Below are positions 16,606 to 25,804 of a DNA stretch of 64,000 nt, piece by piece. Origin of the DNA: Acidithiobacillus ferrooxidans ATCC 23270. Its GTDB lineage: Bacteria > Pseudomonadota > Gammaproteobacteria > Acidithiobacillales > Acidithiobacillaceae. The translations under genes were made by a program, and so were the position numbers. Below the pieces are notes generated by a model. The model was not told the DNA's origin. It made no database searches and saw only the letters and a program-made list of their open reading frames with translations. How positions within the stretch are numbered: position 1 is the stretch's first letter; each line of letters starts with the position of its first letter. The stretch covers positions 1,084,001 through 1,148,000 of the forward strand of contig NC_011761.1 of the NCBI RefSeq assembly GCF_000021485.1, written 5' to 3'.

Positions 16606-17200
16606 CGCACAAAAGAAGCTGGACGCGCGGGAATTTTACAACACGATGTCTTCATGGCGAACGCCGGACATCCTGATCAATCCCATTGGGACCCTGATTT
16701 ACCTCAAAAACGGGCAATGGATGGAAGGCCCTTGGGTACTGGCGTTCTCTCGGGCGGTTACCGATCTTTTCCCGCATCCGTTCGACCTGCGCACCACGTT
16801 ATCCCTCCCAACACACCGCGATGATGCGGAGATCTGGAATCTGGTGCTGTTGCAATCCGGGATCAGCAAACACTTTGGGAAGCCTTACGGACTATGGCCG
16901 GACAGGCCCCCGATCAACGGCATATTGAACATGGAGGGCTATGCCTTCCCGCCCAATTACCGCCCGCGCGTGTATATCGACTGCATCCCACAGCGCATGT
17001 TGGAAACCTTGCTGGACAGGCATGGGGAGATGCCCGATGTGGCCATTTACTGGCGGCCATCCGGGGCCATGATCGACACCATGCGTCGCTTCGGCATCCC
17101 ATGGAACGATCAGGAGGATGCTTTGCTGGATATCCCGGAAATGGAATTCGCTGGCCAACCGGAGGACGTGATAGCCATCATGGCGAAGCATCTCGATTGA
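16598..17200 (+). CDS. hypothetical protein
   Basis: 200 residues. A GGGGA precedes the ATG, which overlaps the previous gene by 8 bp. It is alpha/beta, with no recognised motif; VAIYWRPSGAMIDTMRRFGI is typical of its style. It is the last gene of the transfer operon, followed by a terminator. Confidence 0.6.
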   Translation: MGNAQKKLDAREFYNTMSSWRTPDILINPIGTLIYLKNGQWMEGPWVLAFSRAVTDLFPHPFDLRTTLSLPTHRDDAEIWNLVLLQSGISKHFGKPYGLWPDRPPINGILNMEGYAFPPNYRPRVYIDCIPQRMLETLLDRHGEMPDVAIYWRPSGAMIDTMRRFGIPWNDQEDALLDIPEMEFAGQPEDVIAIMAKHLD

Positions 17201-17289
17201 CGACGCCCATGGCTTTGAGTATTATTCATGACGTGCCCGGCCGTTGCCGGTGACGTATATAAGGGTCAGTGCTGCGGTGCTGATTCGGC

Positions 17290-17323
17290 AACCCCGGAAG
17301 CAATTCCGGGGTTTTGCTTTTTC
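17290..17323. terminator. bidirectional terminator between convergent genes
   Basis: A perfect 10-bp stem (AACCCCGGAA / TTCCGGGGTT) with a four-base loop and T-rich flank separates the plus transfer operon from the minus OB-fold gene. Confidence 0.85.
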
Positions 17324-17327
17324 TGGA

Positions 17328-18272
17328 TCAAACCAGCAATCCAGCAGCCCGCAACGCCTCCTCTTCGGTCCTGGCGTCATCTGGATCAAAGGTGGCTTCT
17401 TCCTCGTCCACCGTGCCAGCCGCGCCCGCCACACTCACAGCCATATTCGCTGCGGCTGACGGCATTTTGCCATAACGCTCCAGAATGGCGCTCACCCAAG
17501 TGGGAATGCTCCGGATATCCACCCCCTGGCTCGCGGTCTGGATGTTGTTGCACCAGACGTAGCCGACCCGCTTTCCGCTGTTGGAGATGACCCCATCGGG
17601 GCTGGTCTCCTTGAGATCCCGCATCCGCAAAGACCCCACGATGGATACCGGCATGCCCATGCGGAGTTGCTTTTGCATGGCGCCGGCGATGCTCGCCTTC
17701 ATCATCCGAACCGGGATCACGGTCTCCAGCTTCTCGTGTTGACGCAGCTCAATCTCCACACCGCTCAACAGGCCTTCGCTGTTGGTGAGCGCCGTGACCT
17801 TGTTGATGATGCCCGCCAGCAGCACCGTGTTTGCGGCACCACGGCCACGCGTCTTCCCAGAGCTTTCACTGGAACCATAGGGCCGGAAATCATCCTGCTC
17901 CACCTTGGAGCGATCACGGCCATAAACACCCGCGTTCCACACCTGTTCCTCCGGCATCTCCAGAATGCTAGGCCGGGTGATGGCGATGGGAATCACGTAG
18001 GCGTCATGGATCTTTTCGCCCTGGTGCTCGATCACGCGACCCCGGATGCGGCCATACACCTTGGTCTCCAGGCGATCCGAGAAGTGCCGCTGAACCAGGC
18101 CATTCTTGCCCGCCTCCACCGGGACCATCCGGCTCATGTCGTTGTGCTGCTGGATGTAGTACCGTTTGACGCCCTCCGCATCGGCAATCTTCCGGGCATA
18201 TCCCGTGATGTAAGCGATATTCTTCATCCCGGCCTCAAAGGCGTAGGACGCACTGTCTTGCATTTCAATCAT
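17328..18272 (-). CDS. OB-fold, SSB-like DNA-binding protein
   Basis: 314 residues; ACAGGAGGATCAC precedes the ATG. Residues 145-235 (NTVLLAGIINKVTALTN, VEIELRQHEKLETVIPV, GMPVSIVGSLRMRD) have the strand pattern of SSB-type OB folds. The C terminus is acidic (FDPDDARTEEEALRAAG). It overlaps the topoisomerase-like gene, so the two are cotranscribed. It probably binds single-stranded DNA; this comes from pattern similarity only. Confidence 0.5.
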   Translation of the reverse strand: MIEMQDSASYAFEAGMKNIAYITGYARKIADAEGVKRYYIQQHNDMSRMVPVEAGKNGLVQRHFSDRLETKVYGRIRGRVIEHQGEKIHDAYVIPIAITRPSILEMPEEQVWNAGVYGRDRSKVEQDDFRPYGSSESSGKTRGRGAANTVLLAGIINKVTALTNSEGLLSGVEIELRQHEKLETVIPVRMMKASIAGAMQKQLRMGMPVSIVGSLRMRDLKETSPDGVISNSGKRVGYVWCNNIQTASQGVDIRSIPTWVSAILERYGKMPSAAANMAVSVAGAAGTVDEEEATFDPDDARTEEEALRAAGLLV

Positions 18273-19558
18273 TGTGATCCTCCTGTTAAAAACGCGCCGC
18301 GATTGCGGACATATTCCATGCTGGCCAACAAAAACTGCTGTACTTCCCGATAAAACTCCATCGGTGCTATTTCGCCCAGAAACACCCGGTGCAAGCTGTG
18401 TTCCCAGGCGGAAATCAGGCGAGGATCCCGCAAGACCGGCGGGGTCGCCTCCAGGTGTTGCCGGCCCAAGGCGGTGAGCGTGACGGTGTTGGAATCCACC
18501 AGTTTTTGCTCCATCAACCGCCCCAGGGCCTTGTGCCGGGATTTGGGGGACCCAATGGCGGGAATGCTCCCGCTATCGGCGTCCACGCCGATGGGCTGCC
18601 CCATCCGGCGATACAACCCGCCCAATCGCTTTTGCTCCAGGCGCCCAGGGCCACTGGCTTTGTCCCGCAACGTGCCAAGCAGAAACTGCACGATCTGTGC
18701 GTGCAGCGCGCTGGGGTAGCCCGAAGGGGATCGCCGAAGCAAGGTGGGCGTCAGCCGTCCGGACTCATAGAGAACAAGCGCCGACCGACCAAAAGGGTAG
18801 GAAATCACGCCGTGCTCATACAGCCATTGCAGAGCCAGCACCACCGCGCCGGCCGGCCAGTCCCGGCTGACAAACCAGCCCTGGATGCTGGCGAAATCTT
18901 TGCCATCGCCGATATTTGGCTCCGCAAAAGGACCGTCCTGAATGAGTTGTAACAGCGGCGTGCTGACGCGACCGCAGCCAACACCGGCCTGTTCCGGATT
19001 GGCCAGCGTCAACATCCGGGTCAGATTGATGCCCAGCAACCAGTCGCCATGCACCCGGCATTGCTCCGCATCGACCAGACGTTCGGATCGCCACGGCTTC
19101 AGGTGTGCGGGATGCAGGACCTTTTCGTGGAAGTGGTCCAGATTGGCCACCCAGATTTCGCACTCCGGCCCGATTTTCAGAAGGCCGAGTAGATCGAGGA
19201 TCTGTTTCATCAACCAGAACCCGGCGGCGTCAGGGGCCGGGGCCAAAATGATCTTCTCCGGCGCGCCGCCATTGGTGAAGAGGGTGGTTTTTAGACACTC
19301 CAGCAAGTGTTTCCCGGCGGGCGTGCGCATCGTCTTCATGTCGGGCATCAGCGGAAGCTGTCCCCATCGGTAGCGCTTCCAGTCGCGCTGATACTCGGGC
19401 GGGTGCGCGTGCCGGTTGATGGCTTCCGGCACCCAGAAGATCAGGGCATCCTCCAGGACCAGCATATCCTGCCTGGAAGCGGTAACGTGTCCCATGGTCC
19501 TGGCCAAGGCCCAGGCCATGCCCGATGTTTGCGTGAAAATCCAAGTGCGTGTCGTCAT
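18269..19558 (-). CDS. topoisomerase III-like protein with degenerate Toprim site
   Basis: 429 residues. The N terminus (TWIFTQTSGMAWALARTMG) and HPPEYQRDWKRYRWGQLPLM match the TopB Toprim domain. EQCRVHGDWLLGINLTRMLT and GCGRVSTPLL match domain II. GVISYPFGRSALVL keeps the Tyr of the catalytic ISYPRTDS motif. The Toprim DxDxE is replaced by APAPDAAGFWL, so the metal site is probably lost. TopB-like genes are frequent on MOBH-type ICEs. The length is below that of full TopB (~650), and the C-terminal zinc region is missing. A TAGTATATT motif lies 9 bp before the ATG. Confidence 0.65.
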   Translation of the reverse strand: MTTRTWIFTQTSGMAWALARTMGHVTASRQDMLVLEDALIFWVPEAINRHAHPPEYQRDWKRYRWGQLPLMPDMKTMRTPAGKHLLECLKTTLFTNGGAPEKIILAPAPDAAGFWLMKQILDLLGLLKIGPECEIWVANLDHFHEKVLHPAHLKPWRSERLVDAEQCRVHGDWLLGINLTRMLTLANPEQAGVGCGRVSTPLLQLIQDGPFAEPNIGDGKDFASIQGWFVSRDWPAGAVVLALQWLYEHGVISYPFGRSALVLYESGRLTPTLLRRSPSGYPSALHAQIVQFLLGTLRDKASGPGRLEQKRLGGLYRRMGQPIGVDADSGSIPAIGSPKSRHKALGRLMEQKLVDSNTVTLTALGRQHLEATPPVLRDPRLISAWEHSLHRVFLGEIAPMEFYREVQQFLLASMEYVRNRGAFLTGGSQ

Positions 19559-19567
19559 AGCTATTAA

Positions 19568-19576
19568 AATATACTA
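19568..19576 (-). promoter_or_regulatory. TAGTATATT motif before the topoisomerase-like gene
   Basis: An exact copy of the nine-mer, next to a CTATC...GATAG inverted repeat (19574-19586). It is so close to the ATG (9 bp) that an operator role or a leaderless mRNA must be considered. Confidence 0.5.
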
Positions 19577-19663
19577 TCTATGATAGAATGCCAAATATTT
19601 CGCGCTCCAGAATAGAAATGGGTGGATGCCGATGCATTCTGGAACGCGAAAATACGGGCGCCG

Positions 19664-19754
19664 TGCGGAAAACTGTCTGTGCGGAAAACTGTCTGCTATC
19701 TGTCAGCGGAAATGATCCACGGCAATTCTGCCGTTTTTTGAAAGGAGAAGTATC
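19664..19754 (+). promoter_or_regulatory. accessory-domain leader before ssb
   Basis: Carries the GCGGAAAACTGTCTG block twice in tandem, then GCGGAAATGATC, a hairpin ACGGC-AATTCT-GCCGT (19719-19734) and AAAGGAGAAG. Member of the repeated leader family. Confidence 0.75.
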
Positions 19755-20240
19755 ATGGCTGGTGTAAATAAGGTCACATTGTTGGGGCATCTGGGACGGG
19801 ACCCGGAGATGCGTTATCAGCCCAGTGGCGGCGCCATCGCGAACTTCAGCGTCGCGACTTCCGAGACCTTCAAGGACAAGGATGGCAACAAGCAGGAGCG
19901 CACGGAATGGCATCGTGTGGTGCTCTTCGGTCGCATTGCAGAAATCGCCGGTGAGTATCTGCGCAAGGGCAGCATGGCTTACGTGGAAGGTCGCATGCAG
20001 ACGCGCAAGTGGACGGACAAGGAAGGGCAGGAGCGCTACACCACGGAGATCATCGGTGATCGCCTGCAGCTCATCGGTGGCAAGAAGGAAGAGGGTGGCT
20101 CTGAACACGCTCCCGCTCCGGCATCGCGCGGTGGAAATACTCCTCCGCCCGTTGAGGATTTTGACGACGAGGTCCCGTTCAGTTTTAACGGGTTAACGAC
20201 TTATGACGTTCCTCATCTGACCCATCGCGTCAAGTTCTAA
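19755..20240 (+). CDS. ssb: single-stranded DNA-binding protein with altered C-terminal tip
   Basis: 161 residues. [19 protein letters not shown] and [18 protein letters not shown] are classical SSB OB-fold signatures. The normal acidic tip (DFDDEVPF), which binds partner proteins, is present but is followed by 19 extra residues ending HRVKF. The extension is encoded by a 57-bp in-frame insertion (20181-20237) flanked by short GTTC repeats. It protects single-stranded DNA during transfer or recombination. With the tip buried, partner binding may be changed. It is a single-gene unit between the family leader and terminator. Confidence 0.95.
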   Translation: MAGVNKVTLLGHLGRDPEMRYQPSGGAIANFSVATSETFKDKDGNKQERTEWHRVVLFGRIAEIAGEYLRKGSMAYVEGRMQTRKWTDKEGQERYTTEIIGDRLQLIGGKKEEGGSEHAPAPASRGGNTPPPVEDFDDEVPFSFNGLTTYDVPHLTHRVKF

Positions 20241-20253
20241 TCCGACCCCACCC

Positions 20254-20285
20254 AACCCCATCGCTTCGGCTTTGGGGTTTTTCTT
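20254..20285 (+). terminator. family terminator after ssb
   Basis: AACCCCA / TGGGGTT stem with a GCTTCGGC inner hairpin, then T5CTTT. Confidence 0.9.
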
Positions 20286-20293
20286 TGGGCGCC

Positions 20294-20366
20294 GTCCGGA
20301 ATTCTGTCTGCAACTCCTGTTCGGAATTCATCGCGGCATCCGCCGCATTTCGACAGGAGGAATACC
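20294..20366 (+). promoter_or_regulatory. accessory-domain leader
   Basis: TCCGGAATTCTGTCTG block, TTCGGAATTCATC block, GCGGC-ATCC-GCCGC hairpin, then GACAGGAGG before the ATG at 20367. Confidence 0.8.
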
Positions 20367-20506
20367 ATGTCAGATTTCTCATACGCCATCCGGCTTGTCC
20401 GCAAGGATGACAGGGCTGGCAGTATTTATGGCTGCGTTACCGAACCGAGCGTCTTCGGAAACGCGGCAACCTTTTGGTGCGGCCTGTACGACGGGCCGCT
20501 AAATAT
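20367..20506 (+). pseudogene. 5' part of a WAF-tail gene split by the defence transposon
   Basis: Encodes MSDFSYAIRLVRKDDRAGSI up to GLYDGPLN. The transposon at 20507-29769 follows directly. Removing it with one copy of CTAAATAT joins this frame without shift to 29770-30078, restoring a 146-residue protein ending APWAF. The family is not known; it resembles other small beta-rich proteins of the accessory domain. Confidence 0.8.
20499..20506 (+). repeat. target site duplication, left copy
   Basis: CTAAATAT, repeated at 29770-29777 on the far side of the transposon. Confidence 0.85.
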
Positions 20507-20530
20507 GGCTATTTGCAATCTGAGGTTGGA
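20507..20530 (+). repeat. left terminal inverted repeat of the defence transposon
   Basis: Matches the right end (29746-29769) in inverted orientation at 23 of 24 bases. Confidence 0.9.
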
Positions 20531-20830
20531 CAGAAGCTCTCGGGACGCTAAGAAATTTGCGCTGTTTCGTGCAAAGTCTGGTTGGTTTGGTTCGCTCGGA
20601 TAGTGGCCCACTTCATGCAAAACTTGGTTGGATTTGCAATCAATCCAGGCTGAGCAATGCTGGGGAAATAGGCTGCGTGGGTAATAGCCTCTTTCTGAAC
20701 CAATCGAAACGGTAATGCCACCGTCGGCAATTCGGCCAAAGCCGCCATTTAAACTCGAGGACTTCGACGGCGGGAATCGGTCCCTAACCGGCCATGCGCG
20801 GGTCACTTGCTTTGAATGCCCACTTCCAAC
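20531..20830. other. left non-coding end of the defence transposon
   Basis: No credible gene. It holds two diverged copies of the TIR core: TGCAAAGTCTGGTTGG near 20570 and TGCAAAACTTGGTTGGA near 20617. They look like subterminal transposase-binding sites. Confidence 0.5.
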
Positions 20831-21514
20831 TTATTCCTTTTCAGCATCATCGGAACCCAGTTGGGCCTGAAAGTCCCTTACCAAGGAGGTCGCCAAGTTA
20901 GCGAAGCTTTCCACCTGAGAGAGTTTGTCTAACAGCACATCATCTTGCATATCCTCATCCACTTCAGCCGCTCCATCACCTCTTAAGACGAACTTGATGA
21001 TGATCTCCTCGGCGGATTCGTCCGCGCCGGCCTGGAGGGCGAGTTCAACCCAGGGCTTAGCCTTCGAGGCGGCGTTACGTGCAGCGGAGCGCAGAGCGAA
21101 CTGGATCAGGAGGCGAGCCGTTTGGTCGAGCCCGATTGCGAGTTCGAGCCACTGTTTCGTGACTCCGTCCGCATCTGCTGTCGCCGCCTTGCGAAGGGCG
21201 GGGGCGCAGTAGCGATAGTCGGTATGATCCACATCTAGCGAGGTCAGCGTCCGGAGCAGCGGGTCAAGTTCTCCAAAGGGGCGAAGATGCCCTGGCAAGG
21301 CATGTCGATATCGCCAGAGCTCCAGGATCGCCTTCGCGCAGGCGTCCTGCGCTGTAGCCTTGGTCTCGGTGGGAGCCTTTTCGGCTGCGTCGATCCGCTG
21401 CGCGATGTCATGCGCCATCCATGATGCCAAAAGGTCATCATCGGTATTAAGCTGAGCAACCAACCGCTTTCCAAGTTCCAGTATAGCTTTAGAGCGCGTG
21501 AGCGACACCGTCAT
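20831..21514 (-). CDS. small companion protein of the Avs-like sensor
   Basis: 227 residues, mostly helical with Ala/Asp-rich repeats (ARLLIQFALRSAARNAASKA) and an acidic C terminus. Its ATG overlaps the end of the large NTPase gene by 26 bp, so the two form one operon. Two-gene Avs type III systems have a large sensor and a small second gene, and this matches that layout. The sequence family itself is not recognised, so the assignment rests on context. Confidence 0.55.
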   Translation of the reverse strand: MTVSLTRSKAILELGKRLVAQLNTDDDLLASWMAHDIAQRIDAAEKAPTETKATAQDACAKAILELWRYRHALPGHLRPFGELDPLLRTLTSLDVDHTDYRYCAPALRKAATADADGVTKQWLELAIGLDQTARLLIQFALRSAARNAASKAKPWVELALQAGADESAEEIIIKFVLRGDGAAEVDEDMQDDVLLDKLSQVESFANLATSLVRDFQAQLGSDDAEKE

Positions 21515-24500
21515 CCCCTATCAGGTAATAGCGAGCGTAAGGCCACGGATAGAGCTCGAACTCATCCTTGTCACGTTCGTATCGAGGCGGCCGACGGACC
21601 TCGACGGTCAGCACCAGGCGATCTTCAGGGTAGGCATCGAGCAAACGCTTCACGAACCCGTGATCCCCGCTGAGCCTTGATCCTGAAATCGCCTGCGCTT
21701 CCCTCCCTAAGCCCTCTATGCGGGTCCAAACTTCCCTGCGAAGCAGGTAGCTGGAACCGTCCCAAGTACGCCCGTTCGTCAATGTAGTTAAACCAGCCTT
21801 CGCAATCGCCTCCTCCGAGGGCGCAGGGCCTGGGTAGCAAAGACCTTTGGCCCACGGATCGCCCTCGTCAATTCGACCCGAGACATGCTCGTCCGTCACC
21901 CAGCCCCTAAGCCTGAGGGTGCCTGCTTCCAAATCGTCTTGTAATCCGGCTCTGGGAAGGGCAAATCGGCCAGTCTCCGGCGCCGTCTGAAGGGCCGCCA
22001 CCAGAGCCTCCGCGCCGGTGTGAGAGACGAGAGCACTACAAATGGAGACTGTCTCTCTATAGTCCTCGTCGCCGCCGGTCCAGGAGCCCCACAAAACAAT
22101 GAGACCGTCGTCGGTCACCAGCTTCTCATCAAGGTAGTCTGGCGTCACGCTCCAGCGCCACAGCTTGTCGCCATAGCCTGCCGGCGGAGGGTCCATGACG
22201 AGCCGAGGATCGCGCCAATCCGCAAGCCATCTCCCATCGGTGCGGGTTAGCAAATACCTCGATAGCCAACCACGGAAATCGTCCAACGGCTCTTCCGGAT
22301 GGCGTCGCACAGGCCGGTCCTTCAAGAGAACCGCGGCCACCAGCATCATGGCATGATACCCATGGTACGTACACAAGTCGTCCGTCTTAGGCAGGTCTCC
22401 GTGCGAGTGCATGGTCTCGCCGTCATCAAAGATTTTTCGCCAGTACCGAGCGTCCTCTCGCCGCCCACCCCCGCTCCACCCCATACGCTGGCGTAGAGCC
22501 TGCCTTGCCCGCAGCTCGATGGCACCCTGGGTGAGCCCGAACACACGTCCAAGCAGTTGAAACCAGTATGGGCCGATGTCGATGCCGAAGTAATACTTCT
22601 CATCATCGCCAATCGCCTGTTCCGAGGCAGATGCGTCGTCTGTTAGCTCCAAGCAACTGGCGGAGACCTGCTCAAGAAGACTGGGCTGGTTGACTGAGTT
22701 AAGGTCGCCTGCCTCCTCGGCCTCCAATTCGCCGGCGGCCACCAGGGTTCGCAACGCTCGCGCGGCGAAATCCCGGATCAGCACGTGTTCTTCGCGAAGC
22801 CACCGCTGCAGCGGCTGCGCGACCGGTCGAAGAGCTGCGGCGTTCTCGAGCCCGCCGCGGGCAAGCCCAATGAGCAGCCATTGGCGCGCATGCCAGACGT
22901 AAAACTGCAGCCCTTGGTCGACAAAGGGACCAGCCTCGCCGCTCTCCGCCCAGGCGATAAGTGCATCAAGGAGCTCGGACCAACCCAACTCTATCACAGT
23001 CCTCACAACGTGCGCATATTGCCAGCGTTCTGCGACCACCGGGGAGCCCAGCCCAGCCCAGACATAGCCAGCCAAGGCAGAAATCAGGGATTGAGGCGGA
23101 TGTAGTTCGGGGCGCCATAGCCCGTCACCGTCCTCCGGCCGGAGCACATTTTCAAGAAGGTCCAAGCCGAAGTTCAGAGCTTCATCGGCCTCTGCCGGCG
23201 AGAGGCAGGCTGCGAGGGGATCGACCAGATGGAACATCTCGCTCACGTCCAGAGTATCCACCTGCCGGGTGAAGCCCTCCAGCGTGGCTCGGACCACGTC
23301 TTGATCGAGCGTAATACCTTCCGCATGGAGCTTCTCGAAAGGGATTGGCGAGTTCCAACCGCGCCGATGGACACGCTCAGGCTCGCGACGGCAGGCCGAA
23401 AGCACCGCATCCCGCACGGCATTTCGGAACGCCACCTGCTTAGACGGAGGCGAAGGTAACGCATCCAGCAAGTATCGCAGGTCGAATATCCCGAAATCCG
23501 GCCAGGAGGCGATGGCGCGGACAAGCGTAGACTCCCAGCCAATCCTCACCCGCGCAAACGCCTCCCGGTAGAAGGCTTCGCATTCGTACGGTGGATCATA
23601 GGTGCGGATTGCGGCGTAAGCCCAGCGGAGCGCATCAGAATTCGTCAGGTCGACGTCTTGGAAGATTGTGCTCCAATCCGGGGAGCGTCGCTCGCTTTCT
23701 GCGAGGAGAAACTCAGGCGCCGGCGGATTTTTCTCCGTTGGGACGCGGTTGCGGTTGGTGGCAACGAGACGGTCGATGTCCGGGAAATCGATACCGTAGG
23801 TACTGCCCAGATCCCTGAGTTCAGACCAGGTCTCGCTGTTCTCCGGCTGCACCCGGATGTAGCGATAGGCGACCTGGGCGGCCACAGAACGTCGGGCGGG
23901 ATCGGTTTCGACCGCGACAACACGCCTCAAGTCCGCGAGGCGGTCCCATCTGGCTTCGATCCCCCCGAAAACTACGGGTGTTATGACCGGTAGTTGGTTC
24001 TGTTCCGCGAGGCGGTAGATCGCATGGGGCAACAGGCGCCCGAAGGTGCCGAATCGGCGGTCACGCCAGCGGCTCAGGATAGCTAGTGCCGAGGAAGCGC
24101 AGAGGCTCGTCAAGGCTTCGACGGTGCCTGCCCAGTCGAAGTGCTTGTCACGTGCGACATACTCGTAGGTGAGTTCTGCGACGCGTGATAGTCGATAGGC
24201 TGTCCGCGGGCGCGGGTTGTCGCGCTCCCCTGCGGCGTCCGCGAGGTGCAGGAGTGCCGCCCAGCGAGATAAGTTCTCGTCTCCGATACGGCTCGCGATG
24301 TCGACGGCGCGATTAAAATAGACGCTGGCCTCAGGCGGGCTCACGGCCAAGATCGCGCGAGAGAGGTTCAGATAAGAGTCCGCGCGCGACTCAGCGTTCT
24401 CGCGCGAGGCCTCTAGGATTTGGTAAGCCCCGGTGGCGAAGTCCACCGCGAGTTGCTCGAACCCTTCTGCTCGCGCAGCAGAGCGGCATAAGGAAATTAA

Positions 24501-25736
24501 AGTACCGCTCCAGAGCGTGTCTTCTTGGCGAGCCAGCCAAGACTTGAACGCGTCTACCTCTGTGCCCTTGGCAGCGCCCGCGTCCTGTAGGATCCGGAGC
24601 CATTCGAGCGCGACCGTCTGTCGAAGGCTATTGACCTGCCGATAGCTCCGGGCCTCTCTGGAGGAGGTTTCCTCGACGGCCATCCCCACCGCCTCAGCCA
24701 AGCTTGCTGGCATGCGACCGCAGGCGACTTCGGCGGAAAGTACAGACCAAGCCAGAAGACCACCGACCTCCTGCAAGAAGGTCTCGGTCTCCTGGCTGCG
24801 CCCATACCGCTCACGTTCGCCAAGCTGTTCGCGGACTTCGGGAGGCGCAACGTCTAGCAAGGCGAGCTTTTGCCCCCGCAAAGCAGCTTCCAGTGCGTAT
24901 GCCCGCAGCAGCGGTGCGCGATCAAAACCGAAGCGGCTTGCAAGTTCAGAGGGCGGCGCAGACGGAAGGTATCGTCGAAGAATCGCCGCCCATGTCTCGG
25001 GCTCTGGCGGCAGCACGCGCGCGGCGAGTTCTATCGTGGCGCTGACGGCGTACAGCAGGGTCCACCTCATGTTCCACTGCTTCGATTCCGGGAGCTTGAC
25101 ACGGCGGTGGGCAAGTAGGCGCAGCAAGCGCGCCAATGGCGCTGCAGGCAGCAGGTAGCCCATAGATCTTGCCTCAGAGGCTAACCCCAGCAGCAACCAC
25201 ACGTCGTTACCTGCGGCCGCGGTCAGTGTGATGAGCTGCTCATATTGACCGAGGTCAATCAACCGTCGGCCGAGACGCCAGCCCGCTTCGAAGGAGTATT
25301 GGCGCCAAGTCCAGCTTCTCAGAAAACGCGCCGCCTTCTTGGGGCTCCGCAGACGAAGGAGCGCCATCGCAAGCTCCGCCCTGTCTGCATCACTCACCCT
25401 CTCATCTTGTCGATCCTCTTCTGGAAGGCGGGCCCAGGCGTGCAGCCAATCCATGGCCATTCGGAGTCGGCTGGAAGCCTCCGCGGAAAACTCTTCGCGT
25501 CCGGAAAGGAGTCCTGCGTCATAGGCATGATAGGAGCCCATCCAGCTTGAGCCGAACGTCCGGCGCGAGACGATCTCCTGAATGCGGTCCGGCGCCATGA
25601 GGACAGCCGCTAGGTCCGTGTTGTCCTGGATGAGTTTGTTCTGGCGTTGCTCTCCAGCACGCTCGCCGCCCGCCTTGAGGGCAAGTTTCGCCGCAGCCAC
25701 GTAGTGCCCCTGCTGGAGGCACGCTTTTAATGTGAA
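21489..25736 (-). pseudogene. C-terminal part of Avs-like STAND NTPase (after IS110)
   Basis: About 1,414 residues from TLKACLQQGHYVAAAKLALK. It is a long helical repeat (TPR-like) sensor region, as in Avs proteins, ending YYLIGDDGVAHAL. The apparent first 17 residues (MATRWPGIAVPIPRISF) come from the IS110 end. Without the insertion it continues in frame from the 27290-29290 part, making a ~2,081-residue protein. In Avs systems this region recognises a phage protein such as terminase or portal; which target is meant here cannot be told. Confidence 0.7.
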
Positions 25737-25804
25737 AGAAATCCGTGGAATGGGCACGGCAATCCCTGGCCATCGGGTGGCCATATTGGGATCGAAGTGA
25801 CGCT

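Noticed and set aside
17201-17290. oriT downstream of the transfer operon
   Set aside because: Only weak inverted segments are visible; not enough to call.
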